Positions 37,201-45,445 are shown, counted from the first letter of the stretch. The stretch: 64,000 nucleotides of DNA from Paenibacillus sambharensis (GCF_003233845.1 NZ_QKRB01000006.1:124001-188000), one strand, 5' to 3'. The notes: a model not told the origin generated them from the sequence alone. Numbers and translations are program-made.

Positions 37201-38313
37201 AACGGAGAAGACGGTGTCGTTGACCGTCATGAGTTTGAGACGCTTCCTGCGAACTTCGACGCCATTCAGCAAGGCTTTGGCACGCGGTTCCGGGTATCGT
37301 ATCCGACACGCTTTACGAAGGCTTCTAACGTATACTGGATTGATGCAGGTCTGGCTGATGATATCAGCGGACTGTCCCGTGGTACGTATGACCCTCTGAC
37401 TTACGGGGTAGACCCTTATCAGTTCCCTGGTGCTACAGGTCCTAAAGGTACGAAAATTCCAACGTACGACGATCGTCCGGATGAGCGTGAGCTTGTTACA
37501 TCCAAGACGGGCAAGCTGACGCTGAGTTTCGATCCTAAGATGCGGGAAGGCATCAATACCTTGATTACTGTCTTCCGTTATGATGTGAAGAACAAGGTAT
37601 GGGAGAACATGGGTGGGGTCGTTGATTCGAAGAAGAACACCATTACCGTTCCGTTTGATCAATTTGGTTATTATGTAGTGGGCAAAATGGTGTACTCGTT
37701 CTCTGACATCACCAGCCATCCATATGCCCGTAACTATATGGAGGCCATGTACTCGAAGGGTGTCATGAATTCCGCAGGCTTTGACGAATTCGGCGGGAAT
37801 ATGTACATCACACGGGGTGAGTTTGCCCGTATGGTTGTTAAGGCGCTTGAACTGCCGCTCGACTATGAGCTCAGCAAGCCGCACTTTGATGACGTGCCGG
37901 GTATTATTAACCCCGATGCGCTGTGGGACTTCCGCTATGTTGAAACAGCCGCTCGTAAAGGCATTATTCGTGGTACGCAGCCGCGTACCTTTGAACCAAG
38001 CAATACACTTACAAGGGCGGAGGGTGCTGTCATTATTGCACGTGCTCTTCAGATGAAGCTCGAGACTGATCCGAAGAAGATTGATGCGGCACTCTCTAAA
38101 GCCTTCAAGGACCATGCGTCTGTTAGTTATTATGCAAAATCATCTGTAGCGGCTATTGCGAAGAAGGGCTATATTCAGGGCTCTCCTGTGGATGCCAAGG
38201 ATCCGAAGAAGGGCTATGTATTTGAGCCAAACTCGAATCTCCTGCGTTCTGATGCGGCAATTATCGTCTCTAAGATGATGAAGGATCTTAAGAAGCTCCC
38301 TGCGATCAACTAA
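34201..38313 (+). CDS. Large surface protein with C-terminal SLH triplet (SlhA-like)
   Basis: 1370 aa. Signal peptide KKFSIMLVIVAMALQMVPY; a long beta-rich region built of Ig-like modules (VTLTGSI, VTVIVNGSSKTYSVN, the LRQGKNLVTI pattern recurs); three SLH motifs from ~1165, each ending in a LTRAEGAVIIARAL-type helix. GTG 34201 follows GGAGG. Position right after csaB-tagA-tagO and before the S-layer gene parallels, as I recall, slhA of Paenibacillus alvei, a protein tied to swarming; orthology is inferred from layout and architecture only. The first ~2.5 kb is clearly more AT-rich than the SLH part. Confidence 0.87.
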   Translation: MFKKFSIMLVIVAMALQMVPYTGTSEVSASTGNFSFNGISTNQSSPTIVTEERVTLTGSISNVDPNSITYDVIQLINGEKAASRENLTSNVYVNGFNIQVFNVQLFPGINQITFKGNQGGGQVSSSFYIDFRNGPVFSDLVASLYGNNFPLNETGTTVVHSTQTNGLNQADISITGKAMNAQQVTVIVNGSSKTYSVNTSNGYTFAASPITLRQGKNLVTIRVFNSTQTVETTREIAFYNGNVTFFDVNISEDGTTNSEALEYSPTLLVTDISKVKVTGKVIVPSGRRDTNNDNVLDPVPFPTITDGIDIRYDLSPKPGTTHTYAGTFKSSNLPTGNPQATDTFFVYEFTKSLGAADITEPLTYNKLYSLSLQAPNEAKMALFEGVSGLSFTLKAANAPYIHQINYLQGYKAGGTFNGLSAAPLNGSNQFGMPIAIEVLVGNPGDTSGTNRPTVSVDEITNISGLTRRSTDTTKTYEIILEDGASGLVSRTINGTPRTFYRAILIAKKLPFEGTQTLNFSLNGTIGAGTATTTLLFGPFVAFNKVFDLMNLSVDTTVVEGTRMTTIMTQLDSFAGRLENVNDISEIRYVAENGKAQTVFLYINNTLVPLVQGKMVQGQPTAENTTKQDFLVPAAAQKTAFDALFNGENEIRFVFQGAKSSYEKKLKLYLVPNNLPEIPAKDTMGVFPYSPNLTDPTPNDPEFPQSGSIYTTKRETMNLFGTFDFIDLGTGKSSVEGKLNGMDTASKEKYILEIVSTSKGGNFKWDLTKRLEVFHSTDTTVPPFVLNVSNDVPGLRVRYDMKDQTFSFILPDQKLNADGSSSVYNIYVYNSGKTGPRASYRIEVDPIALPYELVRPLAGKRIVNKNFVEVIISASGAESVEVNKLKAEQVNNLDIDGDTVPDYPKAFRVTVDKLKVGTNKISFTITSGTDKVTDSFEVVYAPTSIPGAQFLEPMKNSHKVFDGAVNLTFAKGTTLVRRDYNVPQEFKNQVYTNHKILFGIANGEDGVVDRHEFETLPANFDAIQQGFGTRFRVSYPTRFTKASNVYWIDAGLADDISGLSRGTYDPLTYGVDPYQFPGATGPKGTKIPTYDDRPDERELVTSKTGKLTLSFDPKMREGINTLITVFRYDVKNKVWENMGGVVDSKKNTITVPFDQFGYYVVGKMVYSFSDITSHPYARNYMEAMYSKGVMNSAGFDEFGGNMYITRGEFARMVVKALELPLDYELSKPHFDDVPGIINPDALWDFRYVETAARKGIIRGTQPRTFEPSNTLTRAEGAVIIARALQMKLETDPKKIDAALSKAFKDHASVSYYAKSSVAAIAKKGYIQGSPVDAKDPKKGYVFEPNSNLLRSDAAIIVSKMMKDLKKLPAIN

Positions 38314-38332
38314 CAGGAAGCAGCAGCAGACG

Positions 38333-38372
38333 GCCGGATAAGCGGTGTGACCGCTTGTCCGGCTGTTTTTGT
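38333..38372 (+). terminator. Rho-independent terminator after the 34201 SLH gene
   Basis: GCCGGATAAGCGGT (38333-38346), loop GTG, ACCGCTTGTCCGGC (38350-38363), then TGTTTTTGT. A 14-bp stem with one G-U pair. Confidence 0.9.
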
Positions 38373-38525
38373 GCCAGAGAGTGAGGTCTGCAATTCCTCC
38401 TTTTATTCGACGGTAAACGTCCTCAACTATGGAAAATGTTTTGCATCGACGAAGGCTGTATGTACGAGCTATACTAATCTACGTGATCGGGAAACGAGCT
38501 CCTTGAGAAGCTTCGGAGAGTCGGC

Positions 38526-38571
38526 CGAGCGCATGAAGAAAAAAAGTTTAAAAACTTTTTTCTCCGGCTCG
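38526..38571 (+). repeat. Composite stem-loop upstream of the S-layer promoter
   Basis: Outer arms CGAGC (38526-38530) and GCTCG (38567-38571) enclose an inner A/T stem, AAAAAAGTT (38540-38548) with AACTTTTTT (38553-38561), loop TAAA. It lies ~90 bp before the -35, so it would act as DNA (protein site or bend) or as a late terminator. Confidence 0.5.
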
Positions 38572-38661
38572 CAACTTTTTCGAGAAACATGCGTTTAATT
38601 ACATGTGACTCGAAACGAGAAGCGGGAAGGAAGCATGAAAGAGCGTTATCGCAACTTTCTC

Positions 38662-38690
38662 TTTACGGTAGAAATTACCCATTGTATAAT
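38662..38690 (+). promoter_or_regulatory. Sigma-A promoter of the S-layer gene
   Basis: TTTACG (38662-38667), 17-nt spacer, TATAAT (38685-38690). Start near 38697 gives a ~214-nt leader. Long leaders are common for S-layer genes. Confidence 0.65.
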
Positions 38691-38910
38691 GTTATAGTGT
38701 TATACGGGCTCTACCAATATTTTCTTCTTGCGTTTACGAGTTTCTGCGACATGTTCTTACAAAGGGTTAAACATGGACGCAGACATCAATTATATTATCG
38801 CGCTCTACTCTGGGAAGGGGGTGAATCGGCCGATGAGGGAAACGAGCCATCAATTATCTTTACAAAACTCTCAACAACCGAAGCATTTTAGAGGAGGAGA
38901 AAAAAAGGTT

Positions 38911-41730
38911 ATGAAGAAAAGTTTATCCTTGCTCGTTGCAATCGCTATGGTATTCTCCGTTTTTGCTTCCATGGCATCCGCAGCTGAGCTGACTGCGCAA
39001 CAAAAGTTTGATGCATTGAAAGAACAAGGTATCTTCGAGGGTTACCCGGACGGTACTGCTGGTCTTAACAAAGAAATGACTCGTGCAGAATTCTCCAAAG
39101 TTCTGGCACTGGTTAACGGCCTGCCTCAAGAGGCTTCCGCAGCTAACTACACTGACGTTGCTAAGAGCCACTGGGCAATCGGCTTTATCGGTGCAGTAAC
39201 AAAAGCTAACCTGATGGAAGGTGTTGGCCTGAACAAGTTCAATCCGAACGGTAAAGTAACGATTGAACAAATGGCTAAAACAGTTGTTCTGTCCGCTGGT
39301 CTGGAAGAGTCCAGCGCAGCAGTTCAAGGTACTGTAAGCGCATGGGCTAAAGGTTATGTTGCAGCAGCTGTAGAAGCTGGCATCATCCCTGCACAATCCA
39401 ACTACAAAGCTAACGCTACTCGCCAACTGCTTGTAGAAGCTTCTTACGTAGTAGTTAACGGTGCAGTATCCGTTCAATCCGCAGTTGTGGTTGACGACAA
39501 GAACATCGAAGTAACTTTCACTGATGGTACTGTTGTTAAGAAAACCCTCGACACTGCTCTTGTTGCTGGTCAAGCAACTAAGGTAACTGTTGAGCACAAC
39601 GGTCAATCTTATGAAGTAACAGTAACACTGGGCGCTCTGTCCATCTCCAAAGCTGCTCAAACTGATGCTGGCGAAATTACTGTAAGCTTCAACCGCGCTC
39701 TGAGCGCTAACGAGCAAGCAGGTCTGACTTACGAAGTTAAAGCAGGTCTGATTCCTTACAATGTTTCCCACAAATGGGCAGAAGACAACAAGTCCGTTGT
39801 ACTTTCTACAAACTATCTGCCAGCTAACGAATATGTTGTAACAGTTAAAGGTTTTGATCCGGTTACAGTTAAAGTTGAAGAAGCAAAAGCAGCTAAGATT
39901 GAAATCGGTGCAACATCCCTGCAAAAAGCAGGTACACAAGACCTGAAGATTGATGTTCTGAACCAATTCGGCAAGAAAATGAACGTAACTCCACAAGTTA
40001 CTGTAGTTCATGCAAACACTGGTGCTACACTGACAACTACTCAAACTAACAACAAAACTGAAATCAACCTGGCTAGCGAAGAAGCTAAGAACCCAGCTGT
40101 TGCTAACCGTGCAGTTAAGGTTGATGACCTTGTGCAAGTAACTGCTGTATACCCTTCTGCTGGTCTCACTGCTTCCAAGCAGTACAAAGTAGTAGCAGGC
40201 AGCGCAGCAACTTCCATCAAGTTGGGCAATGTAGCTCCACTGGAAGGTAAGACACGTATTTCCGCTAACGAATCTGGTCTGGTTCTTCCTTACGAGATGG
40301 TAGATCAGTACGGTGCGAAAATCCTGTTTAGTGCAACTACTTCTAGCGTATCTGTAGCAGATGCTACTTATTTCGAAAAAGACGGCATCAACTTCTACCT
40401 GAGCGAAGCTGGTTTCATCAGTTCTTACTCTGTGGACAGCAACGGCGTCTTCAAGTTCAACACTGGTACTAAGACTGGTACACTTATGATTAATGCGATC
40501 AACCCAGCTACTAGTGCAAGTGCTAGCCTTGCTTTAAACGTTCAAGGTTCTGCAACAGTTAAGTCTCTTCAACTGAGTGCTCCAGCTACTCAAGTAGTTG
40601 CTGGTGAAATCGTGAAGATTCCTTTCGTAGCAGTTGATCAATTCGATCAGCAACTGGCAGGTAAAGACTTTGCTGTAATTAGCGCTACTGCAAGTGATGC
40701 AGTCAAGAAGGGTAAAGTAGCATTTACCTCTAATGTAAGCTTTGAAGCTGGCTACCCACGTATCAACGGAAAAGGAGAACTTGAGTTCAAGTTCACTGGC
40801 GTAGCTGCTAATACTACTGCGCACATTTATGCTAATCTTGACGGAGCTCAAGTTGGTCAGCTTCAACTGACTGTTCAACCAGCGTCTGAGGCAGTAAGAG
40901 TTGTAGAAGCGAACGTTGCTAAGTACTTTACAGTAGGTGGAGAGTCCAAGCTCGACACTGACACAATTAAGTATCTTGACAACTACGGTCGTACTAAGTC
41001 TGTAACTAAAGACACGTACAACGTAGTAGTAACAGACCCAACAGTTGTTCAATACAACAACGGTAAATTGGTAGCTCTTAAAGAAGGTAAAACTAAAGTA
41101 ACGATTACACTCGTTGCTATTGAAGGCTTCAAAGTAAGAGCGAATGCAAACCAAGCTTTTGAGTTTGAAGTAACAGTACTGAAGAATAGCGACGTTACTA
41201 ACTACGCTATTAAGACGGTTGACACTGTATACGGTGGTAAGGACGCAAAAGCTACTCACAGTGTAACTGTTGAATTGGTTGGTAAGTACAGCGGTCAAGA
41301 CGTTGCAATCAACCAGGCTTCTGCTTTCGCACTCGTAACAAGTCAAGATCAAAATGTTCTTCGTTCCGAAGGCAAAGTGATTTGGGGTGTTAAAGCTGGT
41401 ACTTCCACAGTATCAGCAATTGGTTCCAATGGTGCAACACTTGCAACAGCTACTGTAACAGTTTCTGAAGCAGCTCCTGTAGCAACTACAGTAACTTTCA
41501 AGAAGTCCGAGTACACTGTTACCAACGGTACTTCTCTGAACCTTGCTGAAGAAATTGAAGTGAAAGACCAGTATGGTAAAGCAATTACTGTTGATGGTCT
41601 TCTGGCTTCCAGCGATAAGGCTGTAACAGTTAGCGGCAAAACTGTAACAGGTGCTGAAAGAGGTCAAGCAACAGTAACGTTCATTACGAACAATAATGTA
41701 TCTGGCAGCACAGTAGTAGTTGTAGAGTAA
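38911..41730 (+). CDS. S-layer protein with N-terminal SLH triplet
   Basis: Main candidate for the self-assembling surface layer. 939 aa: signal peptide KKSLSLLVAIAMVFSVFAS cut near ASA-AEL (25), SLH motifs at ~26-75, 78-130 and 143-184 (YPDGTAGLNKEMTRAEFSK; HWAIGFIGAVTKANLMEG), then repeated Ig-like modules to the C-terminus. ATG 38911 has GAGGAGGAG 11 nt upstream; an upstream in-frame extension is leader. Codon use differs sharply from neighbours: Gln is nearly always CAA, and GCT/GCA, GTT/GTA and ACT dominate, as expected of a very abundant protein. A strong promoter and a perfect terminator flank it. Confidence 0.93.
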   Translation: MKKSLSLLVAIAMVFSVFASMASAAELTAQQKFDALKEQGIFEGYPDGTAGLNKEMTRAEFSKVLALVNGLPQEASAANYTDVAKSHWAIGFIGAVTKANLMEGVGLNKFNPNGKVTIEQMAKTVVLSAGLEESSAAVQGTVSAWAKGYVAAAVEAGIIPAQSNYKANATRQLLVEASYVVVNGAVSVQSAVVVDDKNIEVTFTDGTVVKKTLDTALVAGQATKVTVEHNGQSYEVTVTLGALSISKAAQTDAGEITVSFNRALSANEQAGLTYEVKAGLIPYNVSHKWAEDNKSVVLSTNYLPANEYVVTVKGFDPVTVKVEEAKAAKIEIGATSLQKAGTQDLKIDVLNQFGKKMNVTPQVTVVHANTGATLTTTQTNNKTEINLASEEAKNPAVANRAVKVDDLVQVTAVYPSAGLTASKQYKVVAGSAATSIKLGNVAPLEGKTRISANESGLVLPYEMVDQYGAKILFSATTSSVSVADATYFEKDGINFYLSEAGFISSYSVDSNGVFKFNTGTKTGTLMINAINPATSASASLALNVQGSATVKSLQLSAPATQVVAGEIVKIPFVAVDQFDQQLAGKDFAVISATASDAVKKGKVAFTSNVSFEAGYPRINGKGELEFKFTGVAANTTAHIYANLDGAQVGQLQLTVQPASEAVRVVEANVAKYFTVGGESKLDTDTIKYLDNYGRTKSVTKDTYNVVVTDPTVVQYNNGKLVALKEGKTKVTITLVAIEGFKVRANANQAFEFEVTVLKNSDVTNYAIKTVDTVYGGKDAKATHSVTVELVGKYSGQDVAINQASAFALVTSQDQNVLRSEGKVIWGVKAGTSTVSAIGSNGATLATATVTVSEAAPVATTVTFKKSEYTVTNGTSLNLAEEIEVKDQYGKAITVDGLLASSDKAVTVSGKTVTGAERGQATVTFITNNNVSGSTVVVVE

Positions 41731-41744
41731 ACGCTCTGCGATCA

Positions 41745-41776
41745 ACAGACAGGAGATTCTCTCCTGTCTGTTTTTC
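41745..41776 (+). terminator. Rho-independent terminator of the S-layer gene
   Basis: ACAGACAGGAGA (41745-41756), loop TTC, TCTCCTGTCTGT (41760-41771), then TTTTCT. Perfect 12-bp stem. Confidence 0.92.
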
Positions 41777-41892
41777 TATTTATACATATTAATCCTAGTG
41801 TGGCTGCTTTGTGCGTGAAATATTCTTAATGGACGAAACAAAATTGGATATTTCTTCGTCTAATAGAGTATTAAGATCCAGGAGGAGTCTAC

Positions 41893-44424
41893 GTGAAACA
41901 GAAGCTTATCAAGAATGGTATAATCTCGGCTACTGCGATAGCCTTACTGCTGCAACCAGGCTACATGAGCACCGGTTTTTCTTACAATTCTACTCAAGGA
42001 GTGGTGTCAGCTGCCGCAGCTGTAAGTAAATCTGTACGACTTAATGCGAACAGCACCCTGCAGATTCGTGATGCAAGGCTGCTTATGCAGGATAAGGGGC
42101 TTGTTCTCTCTTATACCGTAACCATTACCAACAACGGTTCGCGAGACTTGAATCTCATTGATTATTGGACCCGGCTTAAAGGGAAGGGCGGTAAATCCAT
42201 TACAGCTACTGTGTCCGAAGCGGACAAGGAGCGGAAACTGGTTCCCGCTAAATCCTCAGTAAGTATGACGTATTTTGCGACGGTTGATAACACAACAAAG
42301 CTAAAGGATTTGTCCTTTGAAGTTGTAAAGTGGGATTTCTCCGCGCCTAATTATGAACGAAGACTAGGAACGATTAAGTTTCCTTCTGATACATCTATTA
42401 AGACCGCTGCTTATAAACCAGGTATCATGCTGATGAGCAATACCAAGGTGAAGGGTGCGCTCAAGCAGTATTACGTTACTCAAGATCAGAATTCATTGTA
42501 TGTTACATTAAGCTTCTTGCTTGAGAATATTGGATATAGCAGTGTTAATCTTGCTAATGTCGGGTTTGCGCTGCAGTCGGACAATTATTCCGTGTACGAT
42601 GTGAATTCAGCATCGATAGCACAGTCTACGCTTCAGCCAAAAGAACGCAAAATCGTTACGCTAACGGCTAAGGTGCCTAAAGCGCTTAGCGGCAAGTCGG
42701 TTACACTTGTTCCTTATACCAAGGATGAGGCGAACAAAGCGAAGATACCGCATGGTGCTTTTGCCATTCCGGCTTTTAAGGCAGCTGCTGCTACTGCTGT
42801 GAACAAATCCCGTACCATCTATATGGAAGGCCAGCGTGTCAAAACAGCAGCAGAGAATGCTGTACTCAATGAGAATGACGGTAAAACGGATCTTTCCATG
42901 GAATATGTTCTTGAGAATATCGGAGCAGAAGCAGTTAAGTTGCCGGCGCTGGAATTCTCGCTCAGAACGAAGAACAATGTTTCCTACCCGCTGACATACA
43001 ATAAGGAAGAACAGGTCACCCTGCTTCCAAATATTAAGAAGGCTATTGCTCTGTCGGGTACAATACCTGCTGACGTTGATAAAGGCAGCGTAGAGTTGGT
43101 TGTCCGGACGGCTGCAGTAGAAGGACAGGAAAGCTATGTCCTGGGAATTTATAAGTTCGGAACTTCAACGCAGCAGGGGGCAGTAGGTACTTCTTTTACC
43201 TACAATAAGGATTACCAGATAACATTAAGCTCGGTAGAGCGCACGCCTCAAACGGATAATGATATTCTTGTGGCTGATCTTGCAATTAAGAATACAAGTT
43301 CCACTAGCAAGAGCACTCCAGCAGAGCTCAGCGGTTACTTCCTTATTAATGGGGTCAGAGTTACGGGTGACACAACTACAGCTGCTTTGGACCAGACGAT
43401 TAACATTGCACCTGGCTCCACTTATCATATGGTTGTCTACACGAAAATTCCTTATACCACGTCGGTGGACAATATTTCTTTCGTTCTGACGGAAGCGCCC
43501 AAGGAAAAACCGGTCAAGAACTTGTTCCAGTTTACCGGGCAGAAGGTCAATGCGATTAAAACGATTATGCCTGAGCAGATATATGAGATTAATAGCGTTG
43601 GCAATAAGGCAAGTGTAAAGGTCAGAAATACGGCGATTTATGAGGGTACTAATGTTAACTATTTCTACACGGAGTTTGAAGTGGTTAATCTGGAAACACG
43701 CTCTGCCCAATTGGCCGCTCTCGGCGCCTTCCTGCAGGACAACCAAGGCCGTTATGTACCCCTGAAGATATCAGAGATCAAAGAGCGGGTTATGGCTAAT
43801 GGCAAGGTGTTGGTATCCGTAACAGGACAGCTTGGCAAATCGTTCAATACTGCAAACTATAATCTGATTTTTGGCCAGGCGCTGAGTAAGTCTATAAATG
43901 CCGGAACAGGCGCGGGAACAGGTCAGGAAAATACGGTAACCGAGAGCATTTTGATTAATCCTGTCTCCTACCGCGTAATCAATCAGGTGCCTTCCATTAA
44001 CTCAACGCTCAACGAGATTACATTCTCTGCTTACACCTTGGGGCTTAAGAATATGCGTGCTAACCTGAATGTGTCAGGAATGTATCAGGTTGATGGCGTC
44101 AAGCTGGAGTTTGATTATGATTTGGCGACAGATGAGCAGTTTGACTATGTAGCAGGTGAACATAAGATTATGATTGAGTTTGTGGACCAGGAGAAGGCGC
44201 AGGCAACGTACTCTAAGACATTCGACCTGCTCAAAGCATCAGGGGATAACCAGCCGTTCTTGAAAACAGGAACCGATATTCCTATGGAGATCGCCTTCAA
44301 CGACCCGGAAATTCAGAACAAAGTCCGTGATTATAAGACCTACGTGATCAATGTGTACGATGTGGTCGAGAATGCCAAGGTGCTGATTGCCTCTAAGGAA
44401 ATGAAATGGTTTGACCGAAATTAA
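41893..44424 (+). CDS. Secreted protein of five degenerate beta repeats, unknown function
   Basis: 843 aa, not recognised as a named family. Export signal ~8-40 (IISATAIALLLQPGYMSTG). I see five related modules of 110-140 residues with the pattern: strand with NxG or NxxS (VTITNNGSRDLNL; FLLENIGYSSVNL; YVLENIGAEAVKL; LAIKNTSSTSKS; FEVVNLETRSAQL), a strand with an aromatic (YWTRL, FALQS, FSLRT, FLING, FLQDN), then LxPxxxxxV and a final strand ending in P. A C-terminal ~130-residue part differs. No SLH or sortase motif. GTG 41893 follows GGAGGAG. Its place after the S-layer gene suggests a surface-layer partner; this is inference. Confidence 0.8.
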   Translation: MKQKLIKNGIISATAIALLLQPGYMSTGFSYNSTQGVVSAAAAVSKSVRLNANSTLQIRDARLLMQDKGLVLSYTVTITNNGSRDLNLIDYWTRLKGKGGKSITATVSEADKERKLVPAKSSVSMTYFATVDNTTKLKDLSFEVVKWDFSAPNYERRLGTIKFPSDTSIKTAAYKPGIMLMSNTKVKGALKQYYVTQDQNSLYVTLSFLLENIGYSSVNLANVGFALQSDNYSVYDVNSASIAQSTLQPKERKIVTLTAKVPKALSGKSVTLVPYTKDEANKAKIPHGAFAIPAFKAAAATAVNKSRTIYMEGQRVKTAAENAVLNENDGKTDLSMEYVLENIGAEAVKLPALEFSLRTKNNVSYPLTYNKEEQVTLLPNIKKAIALSGTIPADVDKGSVELVVRTAAVEGQESYVLGIYKFGTSTQQGAVGTSFTYNKDYQITLSSVERTPQTDNDILVADLAIKNTSSTSKSTPAELSGYFLINGVRVTGDTTTAALDQTINIAPGSTYHMVVYTKIPYTTSVDNISFVLTEAPKEKPVKNLFQFTGQKVNAIKTIMPEQIYEINSVGNKASVKVRNTAIYEGTNVNYFYTEFEVVNLETRSAQLAALGAFLQDNQGRYVPLKISEIKERVMANGKVLVSVTGQLGKSFNTANYNLIFGQALSKSINAGTGAGTGQENTVTESILINPVSYRVINQVPSINSTLNEITFSAYTLGLKNMRANLNVSGMYQVDGVKLEFDYDLATDEQFDYVAGEHKIMIEFVDQEKAQATYSKTFDLLKASGDNQPFLKTGTDIPMEIAFNDPEIQNKVRDYKTYVINVYDVVENAKVLIASKEMKWFDRN

Positions 44425-44497
44425 CAGCAGATTCTATGGATTCCCTTCTCGTAATCTAGTATGCTTGTCATAGACTACGGGAAAGGAGCTGCGGGAA

Positions 44498-45001
44498 TTG
44501 CGAAACAAAGCAGCAAAAACAGCGGTGGCCGTTATCTTGATCGGTGCTGGTATGTGGGCAGGAACCCTACTATCCCCTGAGAAGGAGCTTCACGCCGATT
44601 CAGTGGTGGTTACACCGGGCTCTGTTGAAGATCCGGTTGTGACGAAGAGCTATGTCGATCAGAAAGTGGCTGCTGCAGCCGGTGGTAGCGCCGGAACCGG
44701 CGCACAGCAGCCTTCCAATACGTCCAGCAGTGCTATAGAGATCGTGTCCGTTAAGGCGGGTAAAATACTGATCGCAAAGGATGGAGCGGAAGTCGTCGTA
44801 CGTGCTGGCAAAGCAGTTGCCTATAGTGAAGACTCCAACGGCATCGCCGATGTGACCGACGGCAAGGATATTACGAATGGCAAGCCGGTTCCGAACAACC
44901 ACTTGATCCTGTTTCCAAGAGGCGGTCGCGGCATAATGGTGGCACCAGGGGTTGACTCCAACCTGACGGTAATGGTGCGCGGAGGCTATGAAATTAAATA
45001 A
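44498..45001 (+). CDS. Small secreted protein of unknown function
   Basis: 167 aa. Signal-type N-terminus (TAVAVILIGAGMWAGTLL), then VTKSYVDQKVAAA, a Gly/Ser/Thr linker (~60-80) and a compact beta domain with IEIVSVKAGKILIAKDGAE, RAGKAVAYSEDSNGIADVT and NHLILFPRGGRGI. I do not recognise the family. TTG 44498 is used with AAAGGAG upstream. 73 nt after the 843-aa gene, possibly the same transcript. Confidence 0.75.
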   Translation: MRNKAAKTAVAVILIGAGMWAGTLLSPEKELHADSVVVTPGSVEDPVVTKSYVDQKVAAAAGGSAGTGAQQPSNTSSSAIEIVSVKAGKILIAKDGAEVVVRAGKAVAYSEDSNGIADVTDGKDITNGKPVPNNHLILFPRGGRGIMVAPGVDSNLTVMVRGGYEIK

Positions 45002-45106
45002 TCATGTGTAATGAGACATTTTTCCCCTGGTGACAACATCTTATACGCTTGAGGCTCTGGACCGCTCCATATACTACAGGCATCAACCGCTAAGGAGGTG
45101 CCCGTA

Positions 45107-45379
45107 ATGGGGCGAAACAGAAGCAATCTGAAGGTTGTACCCGAATGTAACCAGGCGCTGGATGTCATGAAGTATGAGATTGCCGCAGAGCTTGGTTTAA
45201 CCAAGGGAGTGACTGGTGACCTTAGCAGCGAGTTTGCAGGCGAGCTTGGTTCGTCTCCAGCCTCTGTCTATGGTGAAGTCGATTGGCCGACAATCGCCAC
45301 CCGTGATGCTGGTGCAGTTGGCGGAATGATTACAAGAAGGCTTGTTCAACAAGCCGAACAGGTGTTAAGAGGACTGTAA
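45107..45379 (+). CDS. Alpha/beta-type small acid-soluble spore protein
   Basis: DNA-coating protein of the dormant spore. 90 aa. Both family blocks are present: NQALDVMKYEIAAELGL, which holds the germination-protease site YEIA-A, and GAVGGMITRRLVQQAEQ. ATG 45107 follows TAAGGAGGT by 7 nt. The middle (~35-60) is longer than in most family members. No clean sigma-G promoter was found upstream, though CATCTTA (45037) could be a -10. Confidence 0.92.
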   Translation: MGRNRSNLKVVPECNQALDVMKYEIAAELGLTKGVTGDLSSEFAGELGSSPASVYGEVDWPTIATRDAGAVGGMITRRLVQQAEQVLRGL

Positions 45380-45390
45380 TCACAGTGATT
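45378..45390 (+). repeat. Small palindrome next to the metK promoter
   Basis: AATCAC-A-GTGATT at the SASP stop codon, 2 nt before the TTGACA of metK. Could be an operator; could be chance. Confidence 0.35.
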
Positions 45391-45392
45391 AA

Positions 45393-45421
45393 TTGACATC
45401 AAGCGACATATCCGGTATCAT
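45393..45421 (+). promoter_or_regulatory. Sigma-A promoter of metK leader
   Basis: TTGACA (45393-45398), 17 nt, TATCAT (45416-45421). Perfect -35 and near-perfect -10. Start near 45428, ~100 nt before metK. Confidence 0.8.
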
Positions 45422-45445
45422 ACTGTCCTAGAAGAGTTGTCTAAC

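Larger units (their letters stand above)
38373..38910 (+). other. Long intergenic/leader region of the S-layer gene
   Basis: About 540 bp without a supportable gene. It holds an A/T-rich stem-loop (38526-38571), a good sigma-A promoter (38662-38690) and a ~210-nt untranslated leader ending in GAGGAGGAG. Reading frames crossing it lack ribosome sites and change composition, so I do not call them. Confidence 0.7.

Noticed and set aside
37186-38115. 309-codon minus-strand frame
   Set aside because: Antisense to the SLH domains of the 34201 gene; no start signal.
38314-38910. Small frames in the S-layer leader
   Set aside because: No ribosome sites, no recognisable protein, and they run into the S-layer gene in frame or as shadows.
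38923-40137. 404-codon minus-strand frame over the S-layer gene
   Set aside because: Arises from codon bias of the S-layer gene; Cys/Asn/Ser-rich nonsense translation.
45037-45076. Possible sigma-G -10 elements (CATCTTA, TATACTA) before the SASP gene
   Set aside because: No acceptable -35 at 17-18 nt for either.
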